This document shows, piece after piece, positions 12,373 to 25,205 of a DNA stretch of 64,000 nt (position 1 is its first letter; each line of letters begins with the position of its first letter). The DNA is from Primula veris (Eukaryota; Streptophyta; Magnoliopsida; Ericales; Primulaceae): positions 26,383,060-26,447,059 of the forward strand of contig OY821742.1 of assembly GCA_963682055.1 (NCBI GenBank). Reading direction: 5' to 3'. A program made the position numbers and the translations under genes. The notes under the pieces are model-generated. The model saw only the letters and a list, made by a program, of their open reading frames with translations. It was not told the DNA's origin and ran no database searches.

Positions 12373-13672
12373 CAAGGTGTTTGTTTAAACTGATACAGTC
12401 AGATTTATATTTCGGGCTTGCTAAGAACATTTGTTACTTTATAAGTGGTTGCTGATAGAAAATAAGTCTCCACAGCGGAAAAAACGTGTCCAGATTTTTA
12501 GGTTTAATATGTACGTGTATTATCAAAAATAATCCTATTTTACAGTATAATTTAGATCATACCGAATAATATAAGGGAACAGATGGTTGCTGTGAGATGG
12601 AACAGATCGCCTCAACTTTTTTACCTTATTCCTGATCTAGCACCTTGCTCGGTTAAAGATGGTGGGCTCTTTCTCTCTCGAGGAAATCTCGAAAATATAG
12701 TATGAAAAACTTCTATTTTTCAAGAAAAGGGGCGTGTTATATGTAGGCTAAAGTAGAAACTTGTACGCTGATTAGGATAGAGCTTACTAAAAAGATTTCG
12801 TGCTATCATATCTCCTAAAAACCCGATCGAGGTATACACAATCAATTTAAATCGTAATTTATTCCACAAAATATCACGACTGATCTCTCTACCATAATCC
12901 GAATATTTAATTTGTTCTAATTGTCAAACATGTTTATTATCTTCTCATGTAAAGATTAATCATATACTCATTTATTAAATTAAATCACTGACTAATTTCT
13001 TATTTAATAAATGTATTATCCCTAAGTCTGTCCGTTTAACTTATTTGCGTCTCGGATTATAAATACACATGCAGGGTTTACACGCACAAAACTTTTAAAC
13101 ATCCTCAATTGAGTATCATCAATCCCTTACAGGACGTGGATTTTTTTTATTACTAATAAACACTAATACGAATAATGTTATCATCTAAGTCATTATGTTT
13201 ATTGACTCGTGACGAATCTCACCATGTATGAATCAAAATGACAAACACATCCATACATGTTTAAATAGCAATTTATGAATTAATAGCATAAACAATAACC
13301 ATGACCACGAGTTATGAATTATTTTGTCTAGTCAGTCACCAAATGATCATTTTGTAATAGTCTTGTTTATTACACACAAAGTGCACTAGAAAATGGAGTT
13401 GAAATTTATTTGTTCTTTGTAGTTAAGACAGGCCTATTAAAACCATGTACTACAACTCTATTGATGGTGTGTCCATTTCCATGTAAAGTTGTAAATATAT
13501 AACTTATATTCTATTAGAACCGACAGTTTAATATTCCGTGTGTAAGTTATACTCTACACACTAAACCATCTACTAAATAGAATAATAGACAATTATTTAT
13601 TCATTCAAACAATAATGATAAATAACAATTGCTCATATTATTCTCATTAAATAACCTCCTGCCAAGTAACCG
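12373..13672 (-). repeat. Inverted, diverged relative of the old copia LTR
   Basis: The reverse complement aligns in order with the LTR starting at 13673. Shared stretches include a TTACACACGGAA-type motif, GGTTCTAA(T/C)AGAATATA, a GTCTTGACTAC-like motif and, near the end, TTTTTTCCGCTG. Divergence is high. The two LTR-like sequences are therefore head to head, with the join near 13672. No coding sequence was seen in this stretch. Confidence 0.65.
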
Positions 13673-14870
13673 TCGTTGGCTAAGCTACAACGAATCTCAT
13701 GATTTATTGTTGTTTTTAATATTTATTTATTAACAATAAATGATTTATTTGAGAATAGTTTAGAGCAATGTTGTACATGTTATTTATATGTACATGTATC
13801 TTTATTCTGTATAGTAAATGATTTGGTGTGTAGTGTACGGCTTACACACGGAAGATCAAATCACTGGTTCTAACAGAATATATTTTATCATTTACAACTT
13901 TAGATGGAGTATACAACCATCGGTATAGTCGTAGCATATAGTTTTAGTACGTCTGTCTTGACTACAAGGAACAGTTGAGTTCCGACTCTTTGTCCTAGTA
14001 TACTTAGAGTATATTGAACAAGACAAAGTGGTATTATTTTATGCTACTGACCAGAATAAAATAATTATACCTAAGGAATTATTATTATTACTTATACTCT
14101 TAATCCCTATATTATTTTTGATACACATATTTATAATATATACTGCTTTGATTTACAATGGGTGAGATTTGTTGTGGTCAACAAACTCTTACATTGGACA
14201 GTAATATTATTTATATGGTGTTTGTCTATAATCGAATGAATTCACGTCCCTTAACAAGGATTGCTGATATCCCCTCGAGAAACTTATAAGTTTTGTTTGT
14301 GTCAAATCTTGTAAGTGGATTTTATGTCCGACACAACAAATAAGTTAAGTGGAAAGGTCGAGAAAATAATATGTCGAGTAAAATAATTGTCAGTAATTAA
14401 TTTACTTGGTGGATATATGTGATCTTAACGTGAGAAGAAAATTAAGTATTTAATAATGTGCTCTCAAATATTATTTGAGAAGGAATTAGAGTGTAATTAT
14501 ATTTTCTAGTGGAAATCAATATAATTTACCGATAGAATATCCTAAGATTGATAAAATATTAATTAGATAATATTATATTAATCATGTTAATTAGATTATA
14601 GATTATTTATCAATTAAGTACTAATCTAAGTAGGTTAGAGTTCCAGGTAAGATAGAAGTCTTTTACTTCTTGTGCACTAGTCCTTGTTGTAGCATATAAA
14701 TAAACAACATTCATAATTAGGGTTTCATAAAAGTTTTTGAGCAAGAAGTATAATAGAAATATAACAGAAGATAAGTGTGATCTACCTCTGTTCGAAGGTA
14801 TTTCTGTATTGTTTTTATTAAATTCATATACACTATAATCAGGATACAAGGCCAGTTTTTCCGCTGCAAA
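13673..14870 (+). repeat. 5' LTR of the old copia
   Basis: From about 13699 it matches 29536-30655 and then 31298-31360 of the 3' LTR, with many substitutions. The left end is diverged (CGTTGG where TGTTAG is expected). The right boundary is uncertain and is placed near TTTTTCCGCTGC. This copy shows the uninterrupted sequence at 14780-14800, where the 3' LTR carries plastid DNA. Confidence 0.7.
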
Positions 14871-15935
14871 AATAAAACTGCTATATTTCTGTTGTATATA
14901 GATTTGATTGGATTGTTTAGGGTTGAATAGATATTTAATCTAGGTTTTAAATTAAATTTTCAATCAGAAATAAACAATATTTTATTCAATGTGTTTTTTG
15001 TTTATTCTGCTATTGGAATATTAGAACTGCTATACTTCTGTTATTGTTTAATAACATCAAACTGCATAGTGAATTATATATGAATATGTATGGTATTACG
15101 GTTTATTTTGAGTTGTATACATATATGCATATGACTATGGAAGTAAGTGATAATGAATTTGTTTCCTATGTGACGATATAACAGGAACTTTATGCTATAG
15201 TAAACATGTGTATGAATAAGTATGTACTAGCGGATCTGTCCACCCAATGGGTGTGAATCCAAAAAAATATTTCTAATCCGTTATGGTAGAATCTTTGATG
15301 AAGGAATGAATAATTATAGTTGAGAGAGAGAGAAGAGATGAATTTGATGATATGATTTGTGAGAAGATAAGTTAATAATTAGATGGCAGTTTTTTATGGT
15401 AGAATTTTTTATGAAAGAATGAATAATTATGGTTGAGAGAGAGAGGGGGATGAATTTGATGATATAATTTGTGAGAAGTTGAAGTTAATAATTAGATGGC
15501 AGTTTTTTTCTTTTAATTCTCCTGTAAAAGGTGTTTATTACTATTTTGTAATTTTGTAAATTAATAATACTATTTTATAAATAATTGTTTTAAGGCTACA
15601 TAAGCCCTCTTCACATAAAGTAATAGTATACATATATGTTTGGTGATTAATATATATTAACATGTATACATGAGTTTTAGTTTACATAAAATAGTTGATT
15701 TTAAGGGAAAAAGGTGATTTACAGATAAATCATGGTATAAATGTCAATGGACAATTGCAGATATATATTTATATATCAGATACTCGTGTATGTATATCTT
15801 GTTGGGTATGTTTTAAATCCAAGATTTGATTTGTGATTGAAATTGAGATCGTGGACTATGGGCTTCCCCGAGGTCTGGCTCGTCGGACTTGTATGTGCTT
15901 GATCACCGGATTGTGAGTTCCCCAGAGCTTGTAGC
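14871..15935 (+). other. Copia leader / 5' internal region, non-coding as read
   Basis: No open frame with a recognisable gag is present. A tandem repeat of two units of about 115 bp (15282-15510) contains GAATGAATAATTAT and TTAGATGGCAGTTTTTT in each unit. The right end is the GTAGC target-site duplication of the nested gypsy element. Confidence 0.55.
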
Positions 15936-17901
15936 TGTCACGCCCCAAATTCCATAAACACGGATATCGAGGCATGACTTTTTTTTAAAACAAAAGAAAG
16001 TAGAACCTGTTGGTACGAAATTAAAAATTTTAAAAGAAAACACTTACGAGCTAAAGGAACAATTAACGGATAAATAAAAAATTTGTCAAACGCGGCTACA
16101 AGTCAGGATTTATAAAAGCTAAAAATAACGAACGAATGAATTTGCCCGTAGGCTACAACCTCAAAAACAATCTAAGTAAAAAGAAAGCAAAAGCCCGAAC
16201 CCATGTGATGCCTTGCTAAAGCTCTTAACCATACGCCTCAACCTAAGTTGTACCTGAAATACAAAATTGTAACGGTGAGTCCCACGCACATAACTAGACG
16301 GGACGGCACCACAAATACCGTCACTCCATCCCATAAATGTAAGAGCTCACAAATTCTACAACTACGATAATCGACGTATAAAGAGAAATATAATGACATT
16401 CTACAACTACGATAAATTAAATACACATCAACAGCATACATGGACCTCTCACGCCACCTACCCCAGTCCGTAAGGTAGGTCATTCCCTATCCCTTCGGCC
16501 GTCTTCTGTCCCCGGAATTAGGGAGAGACAGAGACCATTGCAACATAAAAGTAGATTTATAGTGCGCACTTGGACCTCTCACGCCACTCGTCCCAGTCCG
16601 TAAGACGAGTCATTCTCTATCCCTTCGGCCGTCTTATGCCCCCGGAATTAGGGAGAGACATAGACCATTGCTAACATAAAAGTAAATATAGTGCACACTG
16701 GGACCTTTAACGCCACTCGCCCCGGTCCGTAAGACGAGTCATTCCCTATCCCCTCGGCCGTCTTCTGTCCCCGGAATTAGGGAGAGACAGAGACCATTGC
16801 CACTACAGCTAAATCACAAGGCCTCGGCCAATAATATAAAATCATTCAAATAACACCATCTCATACGTATAAATATTAAGGCCTCGGCCAATAATATTAT
16901 ACTATTCAACTAACATAACTCATACGTCACTTAACGTAATACAACATAAACAATAATCATAGATGCTAGATTCACAACTAGCCAATCACTTCAACAACAT
17001 AAAAACCCATTCAGGCATTTTAACAAACACCTTGTATGCATAAACTACAATCCATCTATATTCAACAATAATTTACCCAATTCTATCAAAAACCATAATA
17101 ACTCATAATCAATGCTTAAAACATGCAAACCCATCCATAATCTCATTAATTCGAAATTAATTAGTCTCAAGTCTCAAATTCTACAATTCAATTAATGGAA
17201 TTAAAAATACAACAACTAAACCCCAATTATCAATTTAAGAACATAAATAATATAAAAGGCAAAAACCGTCTCAAGTCTCAAATTCTACAATTCAATTAAT
17301 GGAATTAAAAATACAACAACTAAACCCCAATTATCAATTTAAGAACATAAATAATATAAAAGGCAAAAACCCCCAATTTATAATGAACGTAAAACCTAAT
17401 CCTAACATACACCCTCGTCTAGTCGCTATGGATAACCCCCGTTACCTTAGAGCGTAGTGGAGATGCTTCCGGTATGAACCCGCTAATGGTGGCTTCCTCT
17501 TCTTCTTCTTCTTCTCTTTTCTCTCTTTTTCTCTCTTTTTCTCTCTTGGCTGATTTTTAGGTTTTAAAGCATTGAAAAGTGGGCTGATTTTAGGTTTAGA
17601 AAAAACTGTTTTTACAAAGTTTGTGGAAGCGAACTATTTGGTCCCCAAAGTTCTAAAAGCTAACTTTTAATCAAAATTATTGTTTTACTACTCAAAAATA
17701 ACAAATCTTTAGAAACAAATCTATTGGGTCCTTTTTATTAGTAAAATTAGTAACAGGTTTTTAAAATAAAGTTTTTCGGAAGAGTTTCGGTTTTTGGCTA
17801 AAAATTAGTCGAGTGACCGGTTTTTGGTAAAATTTGAATAAAACGTTTTTGGATAAATTAAATCATAAATAAAATTACTTATAAAAATTCGGGATGTTAC
17901 A
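15936..17901 (-). repeat. 3' LTR of the nested gypsy
   Basis: It is 1966 bp long, the same as its partner at 23240-25205. By eye I found three substitutions between them, so insertion was recent. Inside are three tandem units of about 120 bp (about 16436-16801), each with ACGCCACTCG-type sequence, TTCGGCCGTCTT and CCCCGGAATTAGGGAGAGAC. There is also a 105-bp perfect tandem duplication (about 17163-17372) and a pyrimidine-rich TCTTCT/TTTTTCTCTC stretch. Confidence 0.93.
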
Positions 17902-17914
17902 ACTAACCCTCCTT
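17902..17914 (-). other. Polypurine tract of the nested gypsy
   Basis: The minus strand reads AAGGAGGGTTAGT immediately before the LTR start TGTAACATCCCG. It is preceded by TTTCGGGACGAAATT, a motif commonly seen at this place in plant chromoviruses. It is the expected primer site for plus-strand DNA synthesis. Confidence 0.75.
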
Positions 17915-18227
17915 AAAAGAATTTCGTCCCGAAATTTCCTCTCTAAACAACTATACCCAGAAATGATAAACGTACAATAAGACCATAAGAATTTAAACGC
18001 TCGTGTCATAATAAAAATAAAATAAAATACGCAGGGTTCACAACCCGTAACAACTCCACAATTCATAACTCAAGTACATGAACAACATGTAAGAATCTAA
18101 AATAAGGTAAACACTTATATATAATATTAAACAGGATAAAAGACAACTACTCAACAACTCCAAAACGTCTCCAAGACTCAAAGTACGGGTCTTTCTAGCA
18201 AACTAAACTCTAATAAAATAAACTCTC

Positions 18228-20218
18228 AACCCAGACCCGGGGGTGTCACACGGCTGAATAACACGTGTGGCGGCACGTGCTAAACAAAGCCTAAATGAAA
18301 TAATTATTAAACACTCGCTAAATAACTCATTAAATTAGCTCAAATTTCTAGCAAAAGTTTCATTAAATAGAATCTCGAAAATTACGTTCATTACAAGAAG
18401 TTAATCTCTTACAACTAAAATTAAAAATGTAATCACAGCGGAATTTAACACATAATCTTAAAGGTCTGTCTGGTCCTCAAACTGACTCGATATCAACCCT
18501 ACTTAACTGAAGCCTCACAATATATTATACGGGTCGAAAATAAGATTTTTCCCTTTCAGTTTCTTGGAACATAATAACTTGTTTAATAAAAATTACCAAT
18601 GCATAAGTATTTAGAAATTACTTGAATATAAAAGATAAATAAACTTTTCACTTTTCTTTCATCAAAATTAAATCCATCGCAATAGTAATAACCAAATATT
18701 TTTCTTTCTTTTTATGATAAAAGCAAAATGATAAGATGTATATCTTAGTGTACCAAGCCCGATTGACTTCCTCAATCTCTTTACCGTCGATCTTTTTCTA
18801 AGGTGTATAAACCATACGTGCACTATGTAATTAAGGTCACCACAACATGACGGCTGGGTCTATTCCTTAAAACGTTCCGTTTAACAAAACTATGTACAAT
18901 TGCTAAGTTAACCGTTGAGAACTAAACTCTTTCGTTTAGTTGCCAACGTCACCCCACTTTCCTCTTCCCCTTATTCGGGATTCTCCGTTGTACTTATTCT
19001 CATGGTCCCAAATACAAATCATAAGCAAATCATAAAATAATAAATTTAGAAACCTTATACAGATACACTGTATATAACCTTTATCTTTATAAGATACAAA
19101 CTAGTTCTCTTTATACAGATCCATTGTATATAAATCACTTCTTCTTTTTCATTCTTTTCTTTCTTTTATTCACTTTGTTTTCGTAACAATATAAAAACAA
19201 GGTTTCCATATATAATTAGTACTTGAAAAATAATACTCATGAGCCTGTAAAATATTATCAAAAGTTGCAACGGAATATTTACAATAGCAAGACAAAACCC
19301 ACTCACCTAATATTAATCCGAAAGAACAGAAACATTTCTACAACGAATAATCTAGTGCTTAGCTTTCCACTAAACCTTTTCCCTTGCTCAACATAGGACT
19401 TTAATTCTCTCATCTTTGTATACTTTCGTTACATACATATAATTTTAATACAGTAAAGGAGTATAGAATCTAATCAGGGAAATGCTACCTAGCTTTCTTT
19501 CTTTATTTGCACTAGTGTATATATCTATATTAACAAGGAAGAATTCATTATAGGGGCGTGTATATGGCATGACAATTGGCTTAGCATTTATACTACAATT
19601 CTATACCAATTTATTACTTCCGTCTCAATTTCTCATGCAAGGTTACCTCCTTAATAAATTACTAGCAACAGAAACTCTTTGAATACATGTAACATTATTT
19701 CTCCTTAAATATTCCACGCATAGTAGTTATAGGAATAAATACAAACATCTCGTTATAGAAACCTCAAGATAATATTTACTAATCTTAATTGACATTTACT
19801 CTTCAGGCAAGGCATCAGTTTTATATATGAATACAATCAAATCATGTCATTAATTATCTTAGTGAGGCATTCAAAGACCTATAACTTACACCATTATTCC
19901 TAATCATACGTTTATACATTTCAATATTTCTAACCAAAGTAAATTACATAATTACTAGGCCCAATTCTTACCAGCTAATCCCTAAAAGTACTACCACGTA
20001 TCAATCCATGGTAAATCCAATTAAATACCTTTAAATCCTTTAAAACTCTATAGCTTTGATAACATGTAACCGTAAGGTCCTTAAATCACATAAACAACTA
20101 AACATTAGTATTCTTACTTATGAAAACTAAATAGTCACATGAGTAATTATTTAGAAGAATAAATATTCAAAATAAAAAAATAATAAAAAAAAAAAAAAAA
20201 AAATTGCGGGATTTTACA
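18228..20218 (-). repeat. Second gypsy-family LTR inside the nested element
   Basis: It shares its conserved central block with the LTR at 9273-12372 and ends in the same CGGGATTTTACA. Directly beyond its right end, 20219-20260 reads on the minus strand as CGGGACGAAACTTC followed by AAGTGGTGGAGAG, that is, its own polypurine tract. So the 3' end of a different element family is embedded in this one, in the same orientation. Its left edge is imprecise because the expected TGTAACAT start is not intact. CTCTC occurs on both sides (18223-18227 and 20219-20223), which could be chance. Confidence 0.7.
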
Positions 20219-20260
20219 CTCTCCACCACTTAAAGAAGTTTCGTCCCGAAACTTTATTTC

Positions 20261-22440
20261 TTTAATAACTTGAAAGAAAAAAAAAAGGATAATGTTTCCG
20301 AATAATATTATATATGCTTTTTTTTTTGACGTGATTAAATCAGCTCACATAATTTTTTATTTTTTTTAATCAACCGGTCTCCAAAACAGTTACTTGTGTG
20401 TTTATGTAGCATAAACTATATAAAAGAAGTATAATAAAAGGTATCTTGGAAACTCATTTGAGATTAAAATTACTAATAATAATATCATCATTATCCTTGT
20501 GAAACTTGAAAATTTATGATGGAAAAATACTAACGTAAATTCCTAAGGTCAAACTTTTACCACTTCCGATCGTTTATTATCTCATTACTTACCAAATTCT
20601 ATAACTCCCATCAATCATAATTCCAAAACTCTATAACTCCTGTCTAGATAATTCTTAGTCCAAATTCTGATTTTAGTCATCATCAATGCTAATAACAAAG
20701 TGTACACCATGAAAGCAAAACACATGATGTAAGCTAATCTTTTAATTGGTAAAAATAAGTAAATAAAATTGTTTCTACCATGTTTTTCCTTGAACTGATA
20801 ATTAACCTCTGGGATGGTTCAAATCCAAGCAACTATTATTGATATTGATACCGTAAGATAACCAAACCTATTCCAAAACTTGTTTCCATATCGTTTTCCG
20901 AAACATTTATTACTTATACATCTATATCTATTTCATGTGTTTCCGCTGCACGCTCTGATAAAATAATAATAATAATGGTGTTAACCGGCCTAACATTGCA
21001 TTTTGTTTCTAATTTATCAAACAATCCAGTTTTAGCATCTAGACCACCACCAAAAAATAATACCAATCTCCCTTTATACCATGTTCTCTTAAACAAAACA
21101 ATCTTTAATTAATAAGAAGCGCAAAACCTAATAATTTATATATAGTCCCAAAATACCACTCCAAATTCACATGTAATACATGCTCTCAATCAAAGTGCAA
21201 GACCTGTTGAAACTTTGCAACTAATCCGACCAAAGAGATTTACTTGAAATAACTAGGACAACTATAATGCTAGTTCACTTATTATTAGAACACTGTAAAC
21301 ACAAATTAAATCTCAAGTTTGGATCCTAATTATAGCTTAAACATCTTTTACAGAGGTCAAACGAATTGAAAATAACCTAACGTATCATTTCATTGAAACT
21401 CTAAGCAAAAGTCGGCATAGAAAGGTAATCCATGGACAACATTAAATTACAAAAATTAGAAGAAACAACCATAATCGAGGTTCTCTTATAGTTGCCGAAA
21501 GCTTCAAAATAAATAAATATATCCTATCATGCACTTTTGTTTGTTAGTTACAAACCGCCGCAATAGTTAACTACATTTTTATTTATATATACCAAACCAG
21601 TGACTTCATTAACGTACAAACCATTAATAGACATAATAAGAAAATGTTTTAAAAACTTTGTCTCACCTATAATAGTTTACAAACTCAAACATTTCAACTT
21701 GTACAGGGGCATGCTACACCAGAAATATTTCTTAAGTTTTCAATAGTTAATCTTATAAAAATAAGATCTATTAAAATCCCTTATATCGACCTTGAATTTA
21801 GTACATATGAAATTAACTGTGTGTAATTCCTCTTAAATATGGACACCAAACCAACTCAACTAAATTAATTCTTACATTATAGTATAGTCTTACATTATAC
21901 AGTATCAAACGAGATTCTTCATGTAGGGACAATTAACTTAGAACCTAAAATATCTAAGTCCACAATTATCATTCTATCGAGTGAAGGAAAATAGTTGCTA
22001 AATATGAAACATATATACAAAACACTAGCTTACAATCTAACCAAGAAAAATTTATAGTCAATGTCTAAAAGAATAGAATCATGTTGTAAGGAAGAAATAA
22101 GTGCACAAACGACTTATAAAACTAATGAATTTAGGACACGACCTCACAAAACGTAATTAAACATTCATGTTTTCCAACTTATAAAATCTAACCAAATTTG
22201 CAAAGGCATCAAATTCCGCTAATCATACAATACAACATTCCGCACATTACGTGATAATCACAAAACATGTAAATCATGATAAAAGCTCGTTTTTCATGGT
22301 AATCATTTTATCAAGATTTCTAAGTTTCATAATTATAGAGCACTGAAATACGAAGCCAACGCTTCAAGCGGAATCAAATTCGGAGTAAAAACGAAGGAGT
22401 TACGAGCGTTTGAAGTTTAGCGAAAAACCGCAAAATTTGC
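20261..22440 (-). other. Gypsy interior, no readable coding sequence
   Basis: This AT-rich sequence lies between the embedded LTR and the leader repeats. I looked for protease, reverse transcriptase and integrase motifs on both strands and saw none. It is best described as the non-coding filler of a large non-autonomous LTR element. Confidence 0.6.
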
Positions 22441-22446
22441 CAGAAA

Positions 22447-22578
22447 ACGACCAATCGTTTTTGACAAAACGACCGGTCGTTTTTTGGTCCAGTAGGGTCT
22501 GAAAAATTCGACCGATCGTTTTTTGGTCCAGTAGGGTCTGAAAAATTCGACCGATCGTTTTAAGAAACGACCGATCGT
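22447..22578. repeat. Repeated palindromic ACGACC-GATCGT motifs
   Basis: Five near-palindromes of the form CGACC(A/G)(A/G)TCG occur in 130 bp, including one perfect ACGACCGGTCGT at 22469-22480. The third and fourth are part of an exact 40-bp tandem duplication containing GGTCCAGTAGGGTCTGAAAA. They lie in the leader region of the minus-strand gypsy element, about 650 bases after its primer site. Confidence 0.85.
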
Positions 22579-23224
22579 TTTTCTGCAGAAACTTATCGAT
22601 ACAAAAGCGTAAAATTACTCAATACTTGTAAATCCCTTACAAGGAACATAGCACGCAACTACATCATTTTAGTCCACAACATTATTACAATCAACATCCA
22701 TTCGCATAAAATGCTCATTAACACACAAGTTAATAATATGAAAACGCACTACGTAAAATCATCAACAACACAATTTTCACACTCTAATAGTACGCTACTA
22801 CACACGTATGCAAACTTATACCTCATACACATCATATAAATCTACACACGCATACAATCAACACAAAAATGCGAGGGATAACCCATCACGATACGTTATC
22901 CTAAAGCACCCGAGCGTCCTCGCATACTCTAGAATTCCACATCGCTAAGGTATTCCTTCACACATACCGACGAGAGATCTACCCACTAGTTTGGCGAGCC
23001 GGGATCAATAAGCGTCCTCATTGTCCCCAACTTGCCTCACATGTGGACTTTCCTTTCATCAAAAACTATAAAATTATAGCTACATGTCTTAAGCTAAATG
23101 CAACCCCCCGTTTTTAGAAAAAGTTTAAGTTTTTGGAAAAAAATTTTGTAAAAATGATACGATGGATCTTGGTCCAATGGTTACCCATCTTCCCGTCGTC
23201 CCAAAGTATACAAGAACCTAGTTA

Positions 23225-23236
23225 GCTCTGATACCA
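23225..23236 (-). other. Primer-binding site (initiator tRNA-Met)
   Basis: The minus strand reads TGGTATCAGAGC starting four bases after the end of the 5' LTR. It is complementary to the 3' end of plant initiator tRNA-Met and would prime minus-strand DNA synthesis. Confidence 0.9.
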
Positions 23237-23239
23237 ACT

Positions 23240-25205
23240 TGTCACGCCCCAAATTCCATAAACACGGATATCGAGGCATGACTTTTTTTTAAAACAAAAG
23301 AAAGTAGAACCTGTTGGTACGAAATTAAAAATTTTAAAAGAAAACACTTACGAGCTAAAGGAACAATTAACGGATAAATAAAAAATTTGTCAAACGCGGC
23401 TACAAGTCAGGATTTATAAAAGCTAAAAATAACGAACGAATGAATTTGCCCGTAGGCTACAACCTCAAAAACAATCTAAGTAAAAAGAAAGCAAAAGCCC
23501 GAACCCATGTGATGCCTTGCTAAAGCTCTTAACCATACGCCTCAACCTAAGTTGTACCTGAAATACAAAATTGTAACGGTGAGTCCCACGCACATAACTA
23601 GACGGGACGGCACCACAAATACCGTCACTCCATCCCATAAATGTAAGAGCTCACAAATTCTACAACTACGATAATCGACGTATAAAGAGAAATATAATGA
23701 CATTCTACAACTACGATAAATTAAATACACATCAACAGCATACATGGACCTCTCACGCCACCTACCCCAGTCCGTAAGGTAGGTCATTCCCTATCCCTTC
23801 GGCCGTCTTCTGTCCCCGGAATTAGGGAGAGACAGAGACCATTGCAACATAAAAGTAGATTTATAGTGCGCACTTGGACCTCTCACGCCACTCGTCCCAG
23901 TCCGTAAGACGAGTCATTCCCTATCCCTTCGGCCGTCTTATGCCCCCGGAATTAGGGAGAGACATAGACCATTGCTAACATAAAAGTAAATATAGTGCAC
24001 ACTGGGACCTTTAACGCCACTCGCCCCGGTCCGTAAGACGAGTCATTCCCTATCCCCTCGGCCGTCTTCTGTCCCCGGAATTAGGGAGAGACAGAGACCA
24101 TTGCCACTACAGCTAAATCACAAGGCCTCGGCCAATAATATAAAATCATTCAAATAACACCATCTCATACGTATAAATATTAAGGCCTCGGCCAATAATA
24201 TTATACTATTCAACTAACATAACTCATACGTCACTTAACGTAATACAACATAAACAATAATCATAGATGCTAGATTCACAACTAGCCAATCACTTCAACA
24301 ACATAAAAACCCATTCAGGCATTTTAACAAACACCTTGTATGCATAAACTACAATCCATCTATATTCAACAATAATTTACCCAATTCTATCAAAAACCAT
24401 AATAACTCATAATCAACGCTTAAAACATGCAAACCCATCCATAATCTCATTAATTCGAAATTAATTAGTCTCAAGTCTCAAATTCTACAATTCAATTAAT
24501 GGAATTAAAAATACAACAACTAAACCCCAATTATCAATTTAAGAACATAAATAATATAAAAGGCAAAAACCGTCTCAAGTCTCAAATTCTACAATTCAAT
24601 TAATGGAATTAAAAATACAACAACTAAACCCCAATTATCAATTTAAGAACATAAATAATATAAAAGGCAAAAACCCCCAATTTATAATGAACGTAAAACC
24701 TAATCCTAACATACACCCTCGTCTAGTCGCTATGGATAACCCCCGTTACCTTAGAGCGTAGTGGAGATGCTTCCGGTATGAACCCGCTAATGGTGGCTTC
24801 CTCTTCTTCTTCTTCTTCTCTTTTCTCTCTTTTTCTCTCTTTTTCTCTCTTGACTGATTTTTAGGTTTTAAAGCATTGAAAAGTGGGCTGATTTTAGGTT
24901 TAGAAAAAACTGTTTTTACAAAGTTTGTGGAAGCGAACTATTTGGTCCCCAAAGTTCTAAAAGCTAACTTTTAATCAAAATTATTGTTTTACTACTCAAA
25001 AATAACAAATCTTTAGAAACAAATCTATTGGGTCCTTTTTATTAGTAAAATTAGTAACAGGTTTTTAAAATAAAGTTTTTCGGAAGAGTTTCGGTTTTTG
25101 GCTAAAAATTAGTCGAGTGACCGGTTTTTGGTAAAATTTGAATAAAACGTTTTTGGATAAATTAAATCATAAATAAAATTACTTATAAAAATTCGGGATG
25201 TTACA
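23240..25205 (-). repeat. 5' LTR of the nested gypsy
   Basis: It is the partner of 15936-17901, of equal length and nearly identical. It carries the same three-unit tandem block and 105-bp duplication. It is followed on the plus strand by the GTAGC duplication. Confidence 0.93.

Larger units (their letters stand above)
15936..25205 (-). mobile_element. Young non-autonomous Ty3/gypsy (9270 bp)
   Basis: Two 1966-bp LTRs bound the element, and a perfect target-site duplication GTAGC lies at 15931-15935 and 25206-25210. On the minus strand the LTRs run from TGTAACATCCCG to GGGGCGTGACA. A primer site for initiator tRNA-Met follows the 5' LTR, and a polypurine tract AAGGAGGGTTAGT precedes the 3' LTR. 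The 5.3-kb interior has no open frame longer than about 60 codons and no gag or pol motif, so it depends on another element's proteins. It also contains the 3' end of a second gypsy family (18228-20260). It inserted into the interior of the old copia. Confidence 0.92.

Noticed and set aside
9268..12377. Target-site duplication for the 9273-12372 gypsy LTR
   Set aside because: The flanking pentamers TCAGG and CAAGG match at only three of five positions, so I do not claim it.
16238..16483. 81-codon minus-strand frame, repeated at 23542-23787
   Set aside because: It lies within the LTR tandem repeats; its presence in both LTRs follows from LTR identity, not from coding constraint.
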